Positions 24,229-35,128 of a stretch of DNA of 64,000 nucleotides are shown here, piece after piece; within the stretch, counting starts at the first letter, position 1, and every line of letters starts with the position of its first letter. The notes beneath the pieces are model-generated. The model made no database searches. It was not told the origin of the DNA and worked only from the letters and a program-made list of their open reading frames with translations. The position numbers and the translations under genes are program-made. The stretch covers positions 15,128,001-15,192,000 of the forward strand of contig CP075495.1 of NCBI GenBank assembly GCA_021613535.1. Reading direction: 5' to 3'. The stretch is from Adineta vaga (lineage: Eukaryota; Rotifera).

Positions 24229-25794
24229 ATGAGTCTATTTGATGAAAATAATGATTGTGAACAATCAACAACTGGACTTGATGGTCGATTTCTTCATTCT
24301 CAATTATTAATATCATGTCTTCTTCGAATGGAAAGTTCATCACAAGATAGACATGAACTTGTTGCCAAATGTCGAAAACTTTATAAAGAAATTCCAAATC
24401 AATTGAAAATTGTCGATGAATTTGAAAAAGAATATTCATCGGAAGAATCATTAAGATGGTATACAAGAGAATCGTTCCTCTATCGATTATTAAATAAAGC
24501 ATTACGAGTTCAAAATATTGATTTTCTTTTTCTCTTTCGTTTCTTTATTCATGATCTCGAAAAACAACTTCAGCAACGACGACATTCCACACCTATTCGA
24601 GTTTATCGAGGTCAATTAATGGCGATTGAAGAATTGAATATTTTACAGAAATCCAAAGGAAAATTTATTTCAGTCAATTCATTTTTCTCTACAAGTTCTA
24701 ATCGTGAATTGGCATTGTTATATCTTGGTAATCATAGTGCTGATCAATCTTTATATCGAATTTTATTTGAAATCGATGCCGATCCAAGAAAAATTGATGT
24801 GAAATCATTTGCTGATCTTTCAAGTTTAAGTTATTTTCCTGAAGATGAATTTTTAATGGCATTAGGATCAGTTTTTTGTATAAAAAATGTTTATCTTGGT
24901 CAAAATCAAATTTGGTTTATTGAAATGAGTTTATGTAGTAATAATGATGGTGATTTACAAGATACGTTCTTTCATATGCATAATCAATATAATACAAATA
25001 ATAAAGATTTACTTCTATTAGGAAATCATCTGATTGATATGGCAAATTTTGATGATGCAGAAAAATATCTTTGTCGATTATTAAAACAATTATCAACAAA
25101 AGACAAAGATATTTGTAAGTGTTATCATGGACTAAGTAAAGTTTCATTTGAAAAAGGAAATTATCCTCTATGTTTGAACTATCTTAAAAAAGCTTGCACA
25201 ATTTTACAAAAAATTGATTCAAATGATACAGGAATCGGTTATCTTTATAATAGTATGGGAGAAGTTTATCAAAAACAAGGTGATCAAAAACGCGCATTAG
25301 AATATTATTATTTAGCATTGACAACTTTTGAAAGAAAATTCGATCGAAATGATGAAAATATTGCTTGGTGTTATAATAATTTAGGTATTGTTTATCTTGA
25401 ACAAGAAGTTTATTACATTGCACGTGGTTATTTTTCACAAGCTTTGAAAATTAAAACGAAATTACTTCCACCAAAACATCCTTGTCTCGGTAATACATAT
25501 AATAATCTTGCTAATGTTCATTATTATCTAAAAGAATATGATCAAGCATTGGAAAATTATCAAATATGTTATGAAATCTTCCAAAAATCGCTTACAGTAC
25601 GACATCCTTCGATTGCAAGAGTTTTGAAAAATATTGGAATTGTTTATGAAGCCAAACGCGAATTTCAGAAAGCCTTAAAACACTATCAAAAAGCAGCGGG
25701 AATTCGAGAGAAAATTATGCTAACAACACATCCGGATTGGATTGAAATCAAAAATGATCTTATTCGTGTTTTATCCAAATTAAAGTTAAAATAG
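24229..25794 (+). CDS. ADP-ribosyltransferase with TPR repeats (copy 2, N-terminally shortened)
   Basis: 521 residues from the ATG at 24,229, differing from the same part of copy 1 at about four residues (I3L, a His/Gln before RRH, S/C in SLSS, A/G in AAAIRE). The ART core (VYRGQ, FFSTSS, EDEFLMALG) and all TPRs are intact. The N-terminal alpha/beta domain of copy 1 is not encoded in frame, because the upstream exon has decayed and carries a frameshift. It may still make a shorter enzyme if a promoter survives, or it may be an untranslated relic kept similar by conversion. Confidence 0.75.
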   Translation: MSLFDENNDCEQSTTGLDGRFLHSQLLISCLLRMESSSQDRHELVAKCRKLYKEIPNQLKIVDEFEKEYSSEESLRWYTRESFLYRLLNKALRVQNIDFLFLFRFFIHDLEKQLQQRRHSTPIRVYRGQLMAIEELNILQKSKGKFISVNSFFSTSSNRELALLYLGNHSADQSLYRILFEIDADPRKIDVKSFADLSSLSYFPEDEFLMALGSVFCIKNVYLGQNQIWFIEMSLCSNNDGDLQDTFFHMHNQYNTNNKDLLLLGNHLIDMANFDDAEKYLCRLLKQLSTKDKDICKCYHGLSKVSFEKGNYPLCLNYLKKACTILQKIDSNDTGIGYLYNSMGEVYQKQGDQKRALEYYYLALTTFERKFDRNDENIAWCYNNLGIVYLEQEVYYIARGYFSQALKIKTKLLPPKHPCLGNTYNNLANVHYYLKEYDQALENYQICYEIFQKSLTVRHPSIARVLKNIGIVYEAKREFQKALKHYQKAAGIREKIMLTTHPDWIEIKNDLIRVLSKLKLK

Positions 25795-26004
25795 ATGAAC
25801 AAAAATATGCGCTTTTATAGATGTGGTAGTTTCTTTTGTTTTTCTCTTCATAGTACATATTGTTTTAAAATATGGTTTGTATATTTGCTATACTGTAACT
25901 CCGGAATTATTTTTAAAGAATGTTCTTTTATTTATCAGGAAAATAAAGATTGAATGAAACGATTTTATTATGTCATCATGAATATTTCACAATTTTAAAA
26001 TCTT

Positions 26005-26357
26005 TCAAAGAAATTTTTGAAATCCTGGTTTAGCAACAGCCTTGGTACATCGGTTAGTACATCCACAAGCTGGTCGACAACATTTTTCATCAGCATCACA
26101 TTCATTGTCAGCGCGACAACCACCAATTTGTCGTGGAGATAATATCAATGAAATTGGATTAGGTGGACAGTAGATAGCACACGTCATTATATGCATTGGA
26201 CAAAAACCTATTAGAAATGAAAATTTTATCTTCTCTTTTCGAAATGTTTTCAAGACAAATCCTTACCAACATGTGCTGCTTGAAGATCTGGTACTAAACT
26301 TAAGGCAGTACTATAGCAGATCAAGACAACGAGTGAGATAAGAGCAAGAAAACGCAT
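26005..26357 (-). CDS. Secreted WAP-domain (four-disulfide core) peptide, copy 2
   Basis: Two exons on the minus strand, 26,267-26,357 and 26,005-26,207, give 97 residues. Exon 1 is a signal peptide (MRFLALISLVVLICYSTALS). The mature part has the WAP cysteine pattern, starting GFCP and containing ECDADEKCCRPACGC and NRCTKAV. The loop before the second Cys group is longer than usual. WAP domains are typically protease inhibitors or antimicrobial peptides; which applies here is not known. It lies tail to tail with the ADP-ribosyltransferase gene. Copy 1 at 18.4 kb lacks exon 1. Confidence 0.8.
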
Positions 26358-26582
26358 TTTTACTGATGAAAATAAGGATATCAATGAGAGGAGGAGCAAT
26401 ATATAGCAATGTGAAATAACATCTGTATTTTTTTCTCTCGTTATTCACTTTCGATATTTAATCACGTAGAAAAACAAAATCATTTTTACTTCACTTATCT
26501 TATTGATAAACACTTAATTATAGAATCAAGTTTTTATTGATTTAATCAAAAATATTTTTCTCTGTCTATGAATTTAAAATAT

Positions 26583-27335
26583 TTATTTACAAACTAAATC
26601 TTTAAGATTACGATAATGCGTTCGTTGTTTAATCGAAAGATGTTCAATTGCATAACTTAACATAATACGTGGCATTTGTGCAGCATATTGATCGAGAAAC
26701 TTCAGAAGAATTTTCTTATTAATTCTTTTCCCTGTTTCACGTAACATCCATCCAACAGCTTTATGCATTAAAGGTTCACGATCATGTAAAAGTATTTTTG
26801 CCAGATCAAATGTTGTTGATCCATCTTTTCGTTTGATAAATGCAAATGTAGCAATAATAGCTGCTCGTCTTTCCCATAATTGAGAACTCGATGCTAGATC
26901 ATAGAGTAATTGACGTGATTGATCTTCAAGATAATTTCCAAGCAAATGTTCAGCTGAGCAATCAACCAAATCCCAATTATTTACTCGACCACGTTTCAAT
27001 GCTTTGACATAGAATGATGACAATTCAGCACGAAGTTTATCATCACGTGTTGTTGATCGACTTGCAGCAAGATATCGATAAACAAGAATGAAAAGAGCAG
27101 TTTGACGATGTTCATGTATAGGACTGTTGAAAAGATGATCGATTTCGATTAGAGATAGAGTAAGAAAACGTTTAGCGACTAGACGATTCGCAGGAACACG
27201 AACACCGATAAAAATATCACCGTGTGCATATTCACCTTCACCAGTTTTAAAGAAACGTTGCAAAATAGGAATTCGTTTTGAATCAGCTTGTTCAGCAAGT
27301 GCTAGTTTGACATCTTCTGCAGTTTCTGTACTCAT
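26583..27335 (-). CDS. DNA alkylation repair protein, AlkD-like
   Basis: A 250-residue intronless gene. The N-terminal region has the AlkD family pattern FFKTGEGEYAHGD followed by FIGVRVPANRLVAKRF, then helical HEAT-like repeats (RQTALFILVYRY, VNNWDLVDCSAEHLLG, WERRAAIIATFAFI, HKAVGWMLRETGKR). AlkD enzymes are DNA glycosylases that remove alkylated purines without base flipping. The NNWDLVD segment carries the Trp-Asp residues expected at the active surface. The family is mainly bacterial and the gene has no introns, so a horizontal origin is likely. Only its last 60 bases exist in the duplicate block at 19.3 kb. Confidence 0.88.
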   Translation of the reverse strand: MSTETAEDVKLALAEQADSKRIPILQRFFKTGEGEYAHGDIFIGVRVPANRLVAKRFLTLSLIEIDHLFNSPIHEHRQTALFILVYRYLAASRSTTRDDKLRAELSSFYVKALKRGRVNNWDLVDCSAEHLLGNYLEDQSRQLLYDLASSSQLWERRAAIIATFAFIKRKDGSTTFDLAKILLHDREPLMHKAVGWMLRETGKRINKKILLKFLDQYAAQMPRIMLSYAIEHLSIKQRTHYRNLKDLVCK

Positions 27336-28146
27336 CTAAAATACATTTATCGAATAGATTTAAATATTCTTTCATTAACAAACATACATTTTGTTTATGT
27401 AATGATAAATTATACTGTAGTCGAATTAATCTTTGAGTGAAATATTTTAGAAGAATATCTTTTTGAAACATAAAATTTATTTATAACATAATCAATGTTT
27501 TCTAGAAAAAAGAGAAGTGTGAAAATCTTTTCGTAACTGTCATTTAATCAACAGAGTATATCAAATAGATTCTATTCTTTTTATTTTTAGTTCTTTATAT
27601 ATTGCCATTGATTGCACAATCCTATAGAAAGAATTCAACGATATCAGAATTCAGAATATGTTTCGAATAATAACTCTAAGTTTTAATGAACGATTAGTAT
27701 ATTCGTCTATAATTTAACCAATATTATCTTCGGACTATCCTTGAAGTTCTATCTATTCGAAATGAGAGATTTATCATAAAGTATTTTCCTCAAAATTATG
27801 TTTATGAAAATAAATTCACTTTTAATCATTGTAAAACGAAGTTAATCTAGATGTCGTTAGTTGTAGTTTGTGATTGATGATATATTTTTAACAAGTTGTT
27901 TGAATAATTTATAAGTGTTTCAATGCATTTAATAGAATTCGAATGGTTCCTTTACATTCAAACTAATTTGTTTATTCAAATAATTGATTTTATCAATATT
28001 TTTTTATGTTTCTTCATAATAATAACATGCCTGTATTCGTTTACGGTTGAATACCTTCTCATATCAATATTTATATCATTTGTATTTTCAAACATTTCAT
28101 TTTGTATCTATACGAAGAACACCAATATAACAAGTAACTTTCAACA
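27336..28146. other. Intergenic, no gene seen
   Basis: AT-rich. A hydrophobic reading frame at 27,923-28,183 overlaps the start of the next gene in another frame, is built almost only of Ile/Phe/Leu codons from AT-rich sequence and is not supported. Confidence 0.6.
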
Positions 28147-29067
28147 ATGTACGCAAAAGATCATGGCTCAACAATTCGATTAATGACCTACAATATTCGA
28201 ATGGACACACCTGATGATGGAAGTAATCGGTGGGATCGTCGAAAAGATCGTGTATTTCGATTAATTCAACATTATCAACCTGATTTATTTGGAGTCCAAG
28301 AAGCCCTACCTAATCAACTTGCTGATCTACAAAATGCATTTCCATCTTTTGGTTGGTATGGTGTTGGTCGTGATGATGGTCAAAACAATGGAGAATTTTC
28401 TGCAATATTCTATCGTCGAAATGTATTTGATTTACAACAACAAGGAACATTTTGGTTATCTGAAACACCTGATACGCCTGGTAGTAAAGGGTGGGATGCA
28501 GCTCTACCACGTATTTGTACTTGGGTTATACTTCGACATCGCCGAACAAATCAAAAGATAGCTCATTTTAATACACATTTAGATCATGTTGGTCAAACTG
28601 CTCGTCGAGAAGGTGCTCGTCTAATTGTCTCACGTATTCAACAAATCACTCGATCGGCAATGCCAACAATTTTAACAGGTGATTTCAATACAGATCCACA
28701 ATCGGATGCGTATGGTGCAATTGTTGCAGAAAGTTCTTTACAAGATGCCAAACAAATAACAAAATCACCTCATCGTGGACCCGATGGTACTTGGTCAACA
28801 TTTAATACATGGCGTCGAATTGGACAACGATTAGATTATATTTTCGTTACACCTCAATACATTCGAGTATTAAATCATTCACATTCGACATTTTCAGAAA
28901 ATTTACGATATCCATCTGATCATTTACCAGTCATTGCAACTTTAGCTCTTCAAACGGGAAATCATAAACGAAGACATGTTAGAAAATATCCAAGATTCTA
29001 TCCACATCATTATTACCCATCAGCAGCAGTACCTCATTTTCCACATCGAAATTATTATTATTATTAA
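28147..29067 (+). CDS. Endonuclease/exonuclease/phosphatase-family protein
   Basis: 306 residues, intronless. The EEP fold motifs are clear: LMTYNIRMD with Asn, GVQEA with the metal-binding Glu, FNTHLDH, LTGDFNTDP and SDHLPVIA with the catalytic Asp-His pair. The sequence resembles bacterial-type EEP phosphodiesterases/nucleases. The last 35 residues form a His/Tyr/Arg-rich tail (HHYYPSAAVPHFPHRN) outside the domain. There is no signal peptide. The substrate cannot be told from sequence; metal-dependent hydrolysis of a phosphodiester or phosphomonoester is expected. A decayed copy lies at 31.7 kb. Confidence 0.85.
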   Translation: MYAKDHGSTIRLMTYNIRMDTPDDGSNRWDRRKDRVFRLIQHYQPDLFGVQEALPNQLADLQNAFPSFGWYGVGRDDGQNNGEFSAIFYRRNVFDLQQQGTFWLSETPDTPGSKGWDAALPRICTWVILRHRRTNQKIAHFNTHLDHVGQTARREGARLIVSRIQQITRSAMPTILTGDFNTDPQSDAYGAIVAESSLQDAKQITKSPHRGPDGTWSTFNTWRRIGQRLDYIFVTPQYIRVLNHSHSTFSENLRYPSDHLPVIATLALQTGNHKRRHVRKYPRFYPHHYYPSAAVPHFPHRNYYYY

Positions 29068-29149
29068 ACTTTTGGAATGAAAGCAATTTTTTTTCAATTG
29101 TTATTTTTTATTAAATAATTCTATAAAATTCGTCTGTAGTTTTTTCAGA

Positions 29150-29445
29150 ACTATATGATCGATTTAAAATTTACCACAAATTCAAATTCCTTACGAGCTT
29201 CGATTTACATAGAGAATGACACAATGTGGTATTCATTTTCAATCAGTCAGTCGATGTTTGTATTCAGATTTTATTAGAAGAAAATCATTGATGACACACA
29301 TGTTCTTCATGAAAATGCCCTAAGAAAGAAAGTACCAGGAAACTTCTAAGTCGCAATATATACTTGAAATTGAATAATATTATTGAAAATATACTTTAGG
29401 CTTGGGACCCATTGTAAATAATCACTCATGGAAGGTAAGTTAATA
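29150..29445. repeat. Left copy of a 300-base duplicated flank
   Basis: Nearly identical to 32,576-32,872 (shared words include ATTGATGACACACATGTTC). With the EEP gene and its pseudogene it marks a tandem block duplication. Confidence 0.8.
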
Positions 29446-29659
29446 TATTTTCGCATTATTACTTAGTATTTCTAATATGGACGAATATTTTCCGTACGTT
29501 TGTTTTGATGCTACCATCATTAATCATTCAGTTGTAGTACGAGCTATAGTTGCCTAAAGAGACTGCGGCGTATATGATGAATAATCGTTTTCGCTTTAGT
29601 GTGAATAGCTCTATTCAACTTTTTTTGTTTTCTTATTGAGATTATAAAGTAGAAAATAC

Positions 29660-30078
29660 CAAGGAGTTGTTGTAATCAGTCAACATTAACATTAAGAATG
29701 CTTCAATTAAATGAAGAATATAGAAGTGTTACATATAATCGGAAGTTGAATGAATTCTATTGAAGTAGTAATTCAATAGGGCTTGAAAAACGAGATTAAA
29801 AGTTATTCGAAAAACAAAAGACTAAAGATGAAATCATTTCTGAAATGAAAAAACAGTTTTTATTATTATGATTAAGATTTCTTTTCTGAAAATTCATTGA
29901 TTATCTCAGGTTAACTATTTTGAGACTCAAATGAAAATATCTTCACGATTCATTACGTTCAGATTTTACAACGTTATTACATCATCGTAATAGAATCTGT
30001 TAACAAGATAATCGAGATGGTTTAGAATCATATCAATTCTTGTATTCATCTCCTCTCTCAAGTAAAGATTGAATGAGT
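29660..30078 (+). pseudogene. Decayed copy of the membrane receptor gene
   Basis: Similar to parts of the gene at 32,975-34,556: TTGTTGTAATCAGTCAAC matches the exon 2 region, and ATGGTTTAGAATCATATCAA matches the start of the jacalin-like domain. Stops and deletions are frequent, and the Death-Effector-like exon is missing. Confidence 0.7.
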
Positions 30079-30092
30079 CCATCATATGGTGA

Positions 30093-30180
30093 TGAGTAGT
30101 GTAGAAATCGTTAATTCGATTCGAGTATTAAACTTCTTCAACTTCTAAAGTTTCAGTTTAGAATTCGAGTACTCGAGTTT
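30093..30180. repeat. Dispersed 75-base repeat, copy 1
   Basis: Matches 47,033-47,110 closely (AAATCGTTAATTCGATTC and TTCTAAAGTTTCAGTT in both). No coding potential seen. Confidence 0.65.
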
Positions 30181-30417
30181 TAAACTATGGTATTTCATAA
30201 GTATCCTAACATATGGTATCGTCGATTATTTTAAATGTGCATTTAGGTTATATAGTGTAAATGCTTTCAAGACCGTTATCAATCAATGTCTTTCCCGCTG
30301 AGTACGCTTTTTGTGTGTTCAGTGTGACAGAGAGGTCCAAAGCAATCTCCATTTGTTCTTTGCGTTCCAACATCCTCACCCACGCCCACACCCTCAAGAA
30401 AAATATTTTTGAGGAAG

Positions 30418-31534
30418 TACCCATGTCGAGAAAATCGCCGCGATTTTTGCGATTTTAAAAAAAATCGGCGTAAAATCGCGATTAATCATATTTTTAAAAA
30501 AAATCGCCGATTAAATCATGTTTAATCATGATAATGATGAAAGAAACGATTTTTAAGAAATCGCCGATTAATCGCAACGATTAATCGTGATAGATTGGAA
30601 TTTTTTACGTCAGGTGTACGATTTTTCTTATATTACCTTAAGTTTGATATATTCATACATAATTTCTATTTTACATATATCAGATTATGTTTTTAGACAT
30701 TTAATTACAAGAAAAAAAATTATTGTTGAATTTGATGTCGTTAGTGTCGCGTTCATTTGGTTGGGTATTCATTATATAGACTAACGTCTCGTCTGTCGTC
30801 TATGGTCTTTGTAATAATTATTTCATTATGTATAGAAGAAAATTTGCTAAGTCTTAGAACACGACTTATTTATTGATTTCTTTTAGATTTTATCACTATA
30901 CTTTTGAATCAAGTTGAAGTTCCAGTATTAATAACAAGTGCTGAATCTGTAAGCATCATAGGCATAAATATATTCACTTTTCCTTCTAATTTTTTTTCTA
31001 ATTAGGTTCACAAATCGCGTATTAATCGAAGAAACTGATCGTTTTGAAATTCCAGCTGCAAAAACAGCATAGCGAAACTCTTTTTACTCTCCTTCTTTAT
31101 CTTAATATTTTTTTTGTATTATAACTATATTTTCTCGTTCATATCTCTACATGTGTTAATTGTAACTTTCTTTCTCGTTTTATTGTATATGTACTGTGAT
31201 CTTTCTCATGTGGTTTTTCTTTCCAAAATCAATTTAACTGTAACAGGCGTTCTAGTGAATAATTGTAGTTGAATAAAATATGATTTAAAAACCTAGCTAT
31301 ATCTATTCCATCAGCTTGTAGGAAAACTACCGATTAATCGCGATTATACCGAATATAATCGGCGATACTACTGCAGTAATACATTGAAAAATCAGCGATA
31401 AATCGTGATAAATCATGGTAATCGTCACAAATATCGTGAAAAATCGGCGATTAATCGCTGATTAATTGGACGATTATCGTTTCGATAAATCGCGATATAT
31501 CGCCAATTTTTGAGCGATTTTCATGACATGGGTA
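30418..31534. mobile_element. Non-autonomous TIR element with subterminal motif arrays
   Basis: The ends are inverted: TACCCATGTCGAGAAAATCGC at the left and, read inward on the other strand, TACCCATGTCATGAAAATCGC at the right (19 of 21 identical). A TA lies at each outer edge. About 170-200 bases inside each end are packed with AATCGCGATT, AATCGGCGATT and TTAATCGC words in both orientations. The middle holds no transposase but has a fragment that looks like two spliced exons (PVLITSAES before GTAAGC, then a short exon to a TGA), perhaps captured host sequence. It sits between two copies of a duplicated block. Confidence 0.65.
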
Positions 31535-31700
31535 ACAGCGGATTTGTATTCCTCGACCTCGATTACCTCTGATGAATCATTGTCTGATGACTCGGGGTAG
31601 GTTTTCATCGATTTATAAGCTGCTTTCACCTGATTGGCTTGGACAAACAAACTTTAACGTTTTTTAACGCGCCTATAACCCTTTCTTTCAGAAAAGGGAA

Positions 31701-32160
31701 CAACAACAAAGAACATTTTGGTTATCTGAAACACCTGTACGCCTGGTAGTAAAGGGTGGGATGCAGCTCTACCACGTATTTGTACTTGGTTTATACTTCG
31801 ACATCGACGAACAAATCACTCGATCGGCAATTCCAACAATTTTAACAGACGATTTCAAAACCTCATCGTGGACCTGATGGTACTTGGTTAACATTTAATA
31901 CATGGCGTCGAATTGCACAACGATTAGATTATATTTTTGTTACATCTCAATACATTTGACATTTTCAGAAAATTTACGATATCCATCTGATCATTTACCA
32001 GTCATTGCAACTTTAGCTCTTCAAATAGGAAACCATCAACGAAGACATGTTAGAAAATATCGAAGATTGTATTCCCATCATTATTACCCATCAGCAGCAG
32101 TACCTTATTTCCCATATCGAAATTATTATTATTATTACACTTTTGGAATGAAAGCATTTT
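31701..32160 (+). pseudogene. Decayed copy of the EEP gene
   Basis: About 95 percent identical to the 3' half of the gene at 28,147, from the ACATTTTGGTTATCTGAAAC region to the Tyr-rich tail, but with several deletions and an early stop (CATTTGA near 31,957). The 5' half is absent. Confidence 0.85.
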
Positions 32161-32575
32161 TTTTTCAGAATAACAAAAATCAGTATGCATCCCTCAATTT
32201 TGTTTTATTTAAGGAATCTCAATGAAACATATTTCTTTAGTTTTTTTTCTGTACATGTTATTTATATCTCTTTTATTTTCGTCTGATGATTTAACACGTT
32301 TTATCCGTTTGTTCTTTCTGACGGCTCTATACATCAAAGCATATTATTCAGATTCTTTCTTCCTATACATGAAACCCAATGTCACGTCCTTCGAAGACAG
32401 TAACTATATCATAGTGATAAGCATAAGAAAATCATTTTCTTTAAAAGTCAATTAATTGATGAATATTATTACTATAGAGTATAAGAAATTGTTATCAAGG
32501 TAAGAAGAGGATAGGATTTTATTAATAGAGTTGCAGAGATTTATTATGCACTTCTATAACGTTGACGGCTTGTAT

Positions 32576-32872
32576 CGCTATATGATCGATTTGAAATTTA
32601 CCACAAAATCAAATTTCCGACGAGCTTCGATTTACATAGAGAATGACACAATGTTATATTCATTTTCAATCAGTCAATCGATGTTTGTATTCAGATTTTA
32701 TTAGAAGAAAATCATTGATGACACACATGTTCTTCATGAAAATGCCCTAAGAAAGTACCAGAAAACTTCTAAGTCGCAATATATACTTGAAATTGAATAG
32801 AATTATTGAAAATATTCTTTAGGCTGGGGATCTATTGTAAATAATCATTCACGGAAGGTAAGTTAATATATA
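32576..32872. repeat. Right copy of the duplicated flank
   Basis: Partner of 29,150-29,445. About 400 bases of unrelated sequence separate it from the EEP pseudogene in this copy. Confidence 0.8.
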
Positions 32873-32974
32873 CACATGAAATTAAAATGCTAAACAGAAT
32901 GCTTATCGATGTGATGAATAAATTTCTAAAAGAAAAAGAATCATTTGATGTATTTTGCGTCTTTTAGATGTTAA

Positions 32975-34556
32975 ATGGATAATCAGCATTTTCGTTCGAT
33001 TCTCCTAAAACTTCAAGATCGTTTAAGCGATAATGATCGTCAACGATTGCACTTCTTTCTGGGAAATGACATCCCTAGAAGAATACGTGATAATCCAACA
33101 TTAAATGGCACTCTGAATTTATTAGAATGCCTTTTTGATCAAGACAAAATCAATGAACAAGATTTCACGTTTCTTATAAATGCTTTTACACAAATTCAAT
33201 GTGTTGACGCAGTTAAACTTCTCAAAGGTACATCCTATCCCTATTATTCATGGATAGATAGAACTGCTATTTAAGTATTAAGAGATGACAAAAAGGGCAT
33301 CGTACGTTTATACTACACATTATTACTAATTATCAGTTAGTCGTAATAGCTATTTTTAGTACAAGAGTATCATCCTAGAGCTATACTCTTTTGGAATGAA
33401 TATATCGATCTGTCGTCAAGAAGCAAAAGAAATTGTCTTTTTGACATAGAATATAAACAACAAATGCAAATAGGTTGCTGTAATCAATCAAAACTAACAG
33501 CGATAATGCCTCCATTAAGTGAAGAAGTTATGATGGATCAAGATTTTGATAAAAGTGCTTCAGTTAATCGTAAGTTTAAATCCTAAATACAATTTCAAAT
33601 TTGTTTAATTTTAATCGAATAGTTTTAGGACAAACCAGTAGTTTTGGTAATTATAATCAAATAATAAATACTACTAGTACAAATATAAATCCTGTAACAA
33701 TTACTGTTGATAATGGAGAATCTTCATCGTCAAAATCGAAAGAAAATCGTTTGTTTTATTTTTCATTAAAAACGGTTCTATATTTCTTTTTTATTATTTT
33801 ATTATTATTAACGATTATGTTTGTTTTATTATTATTATTAAGCAAATTTATAGTTAAAACCAATTCAATGGATCTGCAAAAAAATTATGAAAATCTCTTA
33901 ATAGAACAAAAACGTAAAGATGAAATTATGTTTCAAATGAGAAAACAAATAGAAAATGCATCGATTGAACAACAGAATCACAAAAGTAAAGAAAAGAATA
34001 TTCGTTTTCTTTTTTTTTGTAAATATATCTTTTAGGTAATTTATTAATCTTCTTGGGTCAACAATTCGGTGATTCGAATGAGAAATCATTTGATGATTCT
34101 CTTCGTTCGGACTTTATAAGTTCTTATTTTTTAAATGGAATCTATGCGCAAGATGATGGTCATGGTTTCGAATCATATCAATTCTTCTATTTATCTCCTC
34201 ATGATGATCGAAGTGTGATTGACTCAAATCGTCATGGAAATCAAACGGTTGATTTTAGATACAAATTTTATTTTTCAAAAAATGAAAAAATCAACAAAGT
34301 TGAAGGAAGATTAGTTAAAAAGGATATCCCTTTGCCGAATGGAACGAACCGTTCAATGACAATTATCACAGGACTACGTTTTTTTTCAAATGAACACCGA
34401 GCAAGTCCGTCGTATCATTATGAATTAGGTGAAGAATTTAGTGAAGAACATAAAGGATATACATTAGGATATGTTACAGGAAGATCAGCGGAATATCTTG
34501 AACAAGTGCAATTTGTTTGGTATCGAACACTTAGTCAAAACTCGGATGAAGATTAA
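32975..34556 (+). CDS. Predicted DED-TM-jacalin-like membrane protein, gene 1
   Basis: Four exons (32,975-33,227, 33,360-33,569, 33,629-33,985 and 34,036-34,556) sum to 446 residues. Residues 1-84 resemble a Death Effector Domain: FRSILLKLQDRLSDND, FFLGNDIPRR, LLECLFDQDKIN, FTFLINAFTQIQCVDAVKLL, matching the usual helix pattern. A linker precedes one strong transmembrane helix (about residues 198-228, Leu/Ile/Phe only), then a Lys/Glu-rich coiled-coil-like stretch. The C-terminal 165 residues resemble a jacalin-type beta-prism lectin (GFESYQFFYLS, KVEGRLV, ITGLRFFSNE, GYTLGYVTGRSAEYLEQVQF). The short-signal topology suggests type II orientation, with DED inside and lectin domain outside. It looks like a lectin receptor feeding a death-fold pathway; that role is inference. 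Confidence 0.7.
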
Positions 34557-35128
34557 TCTGAATACATCTATTTACATTTTTTCTTTTTTCTGTTCTATTA
34601 TAATAAATGCAATATTGTTAAGAATTATACAAAAAAATAACAAGTTGAACTATTCTATTATTAGGCTAAATATTGATTTAACTTTACTATTTTAGTAAAT
34701 CTCGATGGTTGTTTTCTAAAAAATATATAAGAAGGAACATGTGTCTATCTTTTCCTCATCAGCATAATATGTTTTAAATAAGAACAAATGTTAAGATTAC
34801 TTAAAACTTGTAAATATGATGTGTCTTCATTTGGTTTGTACTTTCGACTAAGCGATATCTATTGAGATTTTATCTATTCTATTCATTCTTCATATCGTGC
34901 CATTCGTTTGTCTCGAATAATATATAAAAACGAAAAACAACAACCCTTCTTTCTTATATTCATTCCATTCTTGATGTTTTTTATGCAGATAATAAAAAAT
35001 TGATCAGTTAGATTGAAACAATTCAAGTTAATCCTAAGATTTCTGGTGCTTTTCTATCAATGAATAATTGAACACATGGTAAATGTTCAATCATAGTCTG
35101 ACGTTGAATAATGTATGATTATAGATAA

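Noticed and set aside
27923-28183. 86-codon hydrophobic frame before the EEP gene
   Set aside because: Overlaps the EEP start in another frame and consists of Ile/Phe/Leu codons expected from AT-rich DNA.
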